From an uncultured Desulfobacterales bacterium (lineage in GTDB: Bacteria > Desulfobacterota > Desulfobacteria > Desulfobacterales > JAFDCJ01), in NCBI GenBank assembly GCA_945787595.1, contig CALZJV010000511.1, positions 1-8,289 of the forward strand: a stretch of 8,289 bases of DNA, written 5' to 3'. This document shows, one piece after another, positions 5,995 through 8,289 of the stretch. The notes under the pieces were generated by a model. It was not told the DNA's origin. It searched no databases and saw only the letters and a program-made list of their open reading frames with translations. The position numbers and the translations under genes are program-made. Every line of letters begins with the position of its first letter. Position 1 is the stretch's first letter.

Positions 5995-6034
5995 ATGGCC
6001 GGGCTTGTCGAAATAAACAGCCCGGCCATTTTTT
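5995..6034 (+). terminator. Intrinsic terminator/attenuator between binding protein and permease
   Basis: Perfect 11-bp arms, ATGGCCGGGCT (5995-6005) and its complement (6019-6029), enclose a 13-nt loop and are followed by a run of six T (6029-6034). It lies 19 bp after the binding-protein stop and 57 bp before the permease start. Partial readthrough here would yield more binding protein than membrane complex, as is usual for ABC importers. Confidence 0.9.
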
Positions 6035-6091
6035 CAAGGAAATATATTCTGTCGCCGGACAATGAAGACGATTGTGGAAGGGTTGTGATCC

Positions 6092-7791
6092 ATGAAACGA
6101 ATCATGCCACTTATTAGACTGCTTACACGCAGGGATTCTATCCTCGTTATTGTTATTACCGCCTTGATCGGTGTGACGGTGATTTACCCTCTTTCGATCA
6201 TGGTGATCGGGACCTTTAAATCGGCGCCACCGGGTGAGCCCTCACCCCTTTCGTTTGATAACTACATCCGCATGTTCAATAGCGACTGGTTTTGGGTGGA
6301 ACTGGGCCACACGGTCTGGATTTCAATCGGGGGGACCCTGCTGGGCGTATTTCTGGGGGTCAGCTTGGCATTTATCGTTACCCGTACCGATACGCCCTGG
6401 GTGGGCAAGCTGGAAATTCCCTTAATCGTACCGTTTTTTCTTTCGCCCTTTATCGGCGCCCTGGCCTGGACCGGCCTGGCTTCAGCGGACTATGGTTTGC
6501 TGAATGGCTGGATCGAATCGCTTTTTGGTGTCCGTCCTTTTGAAGTCTTCGGACCCTGGGGGATCATCTGGGTCATGGGACTGTACTACTCACCCTATGC
6601 CTTCCTGATCGTCTCGGGCACGCTTCGTAATATGGATCCCACCCTGGAAGAGGCTGCTTTAAGCGCCGGTGCCAGCAAACCCCAGACTATGTTGCGGATC
6701 ACACTGCCCTTGATGGCCCCCGGTATTCTGGCCTCGGCCATCCTGATATTTGTTGCGGCGGCCGAGCAATTCGGCATCCCCAGCGTACTGGGGATCAACC
6801 AGCGCTGGTTTGTGCTGACTACGCGTATTTTTTATCTGCTGCAGGAATATCCCCAGGACTATTCCATGGGTGCCACGGTGGCCATGGTGATGCTCTTTTT
6901 TACCGGCGGCATGGTATACATGCGTAACCGGATCATGCGACGCCGGGAGTTTGTCACCGTTGGCGGAAAAAGTTTCCGGCCCCACGTCATCCCGCTCGGT
7001 AAATGGCGCTATTTTACTCTGAGCTATTTACTGGGGTATATTTTGGTGGTGGTGATACTGCCTTTCGGCACGTTCATCGCCATTTCCTTTTTCAGGTTCT
7101 GGAGTATCCACCCCAAGCTCAAGTACCTTACCCTTGAAAACTGGCACTATATCCTCTTTGAATATCCGTCTACCTGGATTGCAATTAAAAATTCACTCTT
7201 TTTATCTGTTTTCGGGGCCGCCATTGCCGTGTTGATCAGCGCGATTATCGCCTGGGTGGTGGTACGCACCAAGGCCTTTGGAAAGGATACTTTAGATACG
7301 CTTGCCACCCTGCCGGTGGCGGTTCCCGGCCTGATTTTAGGCGTGGCCTACATGTGGGCCTGGATCCGTTCGCCGATTCCCATCTACGGGACCATCTGGA
7401 TCCTCATGATCGCTTATGTCTCGCGCTTTATCCCTTACAGCCTACGGTCGATTGAGAGCACGTTGCGCCAGATCGATAAAACCCTGGAGGAATCAGCCAA
7501 CATATCGGGCGCATCCTGGATCCAAACCTTCTGGTCGGTTTCCCTGCCCCTGCTGAAGCCGGGATTGGTGGCGGGATTTATTCTGTTGTTTGTGACCTTT
7601 GTAAGGGAACTGAGCTGTTCGATCCTGTTGTATTCCAGCGGCAGCGAAGCGTGACCATGTTCGACCTGTGGCACGATGGTATGTTTCCCAACCTTGCCGC
7701 CATTGGGACCCTGCAGCTGTTTATCACGGCTGCCTGTCTGATAATATTTTCAAAAGTCTTCAAGATTCGGATTACCGAAGTCGTTCGTTAA
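6092..7791 (+). pseudogene. Fused two-domain ABC importer permease, frameshifted before last TM helix
   Basis: This is the inner-membrane channel of the importer, an FbpB/AfuB-like protein with two permease domains in one chain. The first frame gives 520 residues with eleven likely membrane segments (near 17-41, 72-97, 108-131, 155-176, 207-229, 257-277, 310-333, 365-391, 402-424, 430-449 and 488-508). It has two EAA loops that dock the ATPase: EEAALSAGAS...LP (186-206) and EESANISGAS...LP (466-486). It then stops at TGA 7652-7654, after ELSCSILLYSSGSEA. In the -1 frame from 7648 the sequence continues SVTMFDLWHDG and a hydrophobic helix (LFITAACLIIF), ending at TAA 7791; this is the expected last helix and tail. 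A loss of 7 nt near 7649 explains the break. GGAAGGG precedes the start by 9 nt. The ATPase gene begins 24 bp after the tail. Real inactivation, a truncated but working protein, and a sequencing error are all open. Confidence 0.88.
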
Positions 7792-7815
7792 GAAAAAAAT
7801 GGAGGGGCTGATAAG

Positions 7816-8289
7816 ATGCCGGATGTCAGAATAGAAAAACTAATTAAACGATTTGGAAACGTCGAAGCGATTGCCGGAGTCGATATTCATATACCGGAAG
7901 GGAAAATTGTCACCTTGCTGGGCCCATCAGGATGCGGCAAGACCACAACCTTGCGCTGTCTGGCCGGCTTTGAAAACCCGGACGAGGGCAAAATATGGAT
8001 TGGAGATCAGCTGATTTTTGATTCCAGCCAAAAAATAAACCTATCTCCCCAGAAAAGAGGCATGGGCATGGTCTTTCAATCCTATGCCGTCTGGCCGCAC
8101 ATGTCGGTGTTTGAAAATATTGCTTTTCCACTTCGAATCCGCAAGACTTCCCGCGGCGTAGTCAATGAGCAGGTCGGGCGAGCCCTGAAAATGGTGGGCA
8201 TTGAGGAGCTCAAAGACCGCCTGCCCAGCGAGATCAGTGGCGGCCAGCAGCAGCGCGTGGCTTTTGCCAGGGCCATCGTATATGAACCT
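7816..8289 (+). CDS. ABC importer ATPase, N-terminal 158 residues (3' end off window)
   Basis: This is the cytoplasmic nucleotide-binding subunit that powers the importer. The visible part holds Walker A GPSGCGKT (36-43), the Q-loop in MVFQSYAVWPHMSVFENIAFPL (Q88), and the signature SGGQQQR (141-147), in that order and with normal spacing. Walker B, the switch His and the C-terminal regulatory domain lie beyond the right edge. Sequence style is that of the FbpC/PotA group that pairs with family-1 binding proteins. The start at ATG 7816 is supported by GGAGGGG (7801-7807) 8 nt upstream. It follows the permease remnant by 24 bp, so it is in the same operon. The reading frame is open to the window end and shows no defects. 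Confidence 0.95.
   Translation, partial: MPDVRIEKLIKRFGNVEAIAGVDIHIPEGKIVTLLGPSGCGKTTTLRCLAGFENPDEGKIWIGDQLIFDSSQKINLSPQKRGMGMVFQSYAVWPHMSVFENIAFPLRIRKTSRGVVNEQVGRALKMVGIEELKDRLPSEISGGQQQRVAFARAIVYEP

Noticed and set aside
7657..7791. Separate small membrane protein starting at ATG 7657
   Set aside because: It has no ribosome-binding site, and its content is what is expected for the permease C-terminus, so it is better explained as the frameshifted tail.
1..8289. CRISPR array, tRNA or rRNA genes, insertion sequence or prophage genes
   Set aside because: No regularly spaced repeats with spacers, no tRNA cloverleaf or rRNA sequence, and no transposase or integrase coding was recognised.

Overview
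The window looks like a chromosomal stretch from a Gram-negative anaerobe, most plausibly a sulfate-reducing or related Desulfobacterota member. The clues are an Aquifex-type aconitase C-terminus, a Tat-exported family-1 solute-binding protein, moderate GC with an AT-rich regulatory gap, and intergenic hairpins built from 7-8 nt units. The taxonomic call is an inference from style, not from a marker gene.

Left part (1-1384, + strand): the C-terminal swivel domain of an aconitase-family hydro-lyase enters from the left edge. After 54 bp comes an HpcH/HpaI (citrate-lyase-beta-like) aldolase. That aldolase is broken by an exact 34-bp tandem duplication; removing one copy gives a clean 254-residue protein. 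The pair suggests a small carboxylic-acid operon (hydration/dehydration plus C-C cleavage).

Middle (1385-2930): a 20-bp perfect palindrome and a heptamer-built hairpin precede a complete mandelate racemase/muconate lactonizing enzyme-type gene. A second unit-built hairpin follows it. This gene uses AGG for arginine far more than the transporter gene downstream, so it may have been acquired separately.

A minus-strand gene (2930-3943) encodes a metal-dependent M29 aminopeptidase-fold protein (COG2309 type). It is divergent from the transporter operon on the right. The roughly 0.8-kb AT-rich gap between them holds several inverted and direct repeats, a TTGACA promoter candidate and a FadR/GntR-like operator candidate, but no convincing gene.

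Right part (4824-8289, + strand): an ABC importer operon of the Fbp/Afu type, comprising a Tat-signal binding protein, a strong terminator/attenuator hairpin, a fused two-domain permease, and the N-terminal 158 residues of the ATPase, which runs off the right edge. The permease reading frame breaks just before its last membrane helix; the missing 44-residue tail is intact in the -1 frame. The binding protein lacks an obvious iron-binding tyrosine pair, so the substrate may be an organic acid or other small molecule rather than ferric iron.

As read, two of the six genes carry frame-breaking indels. Either the cluster is decaying or the assembly has errors. No clearly novel system is demonstrated; the best leads are the two frame breaks, the compositionally odd racemase/dehydratase gene between repeat hairpins, and the palindrome-rich divergent control region.
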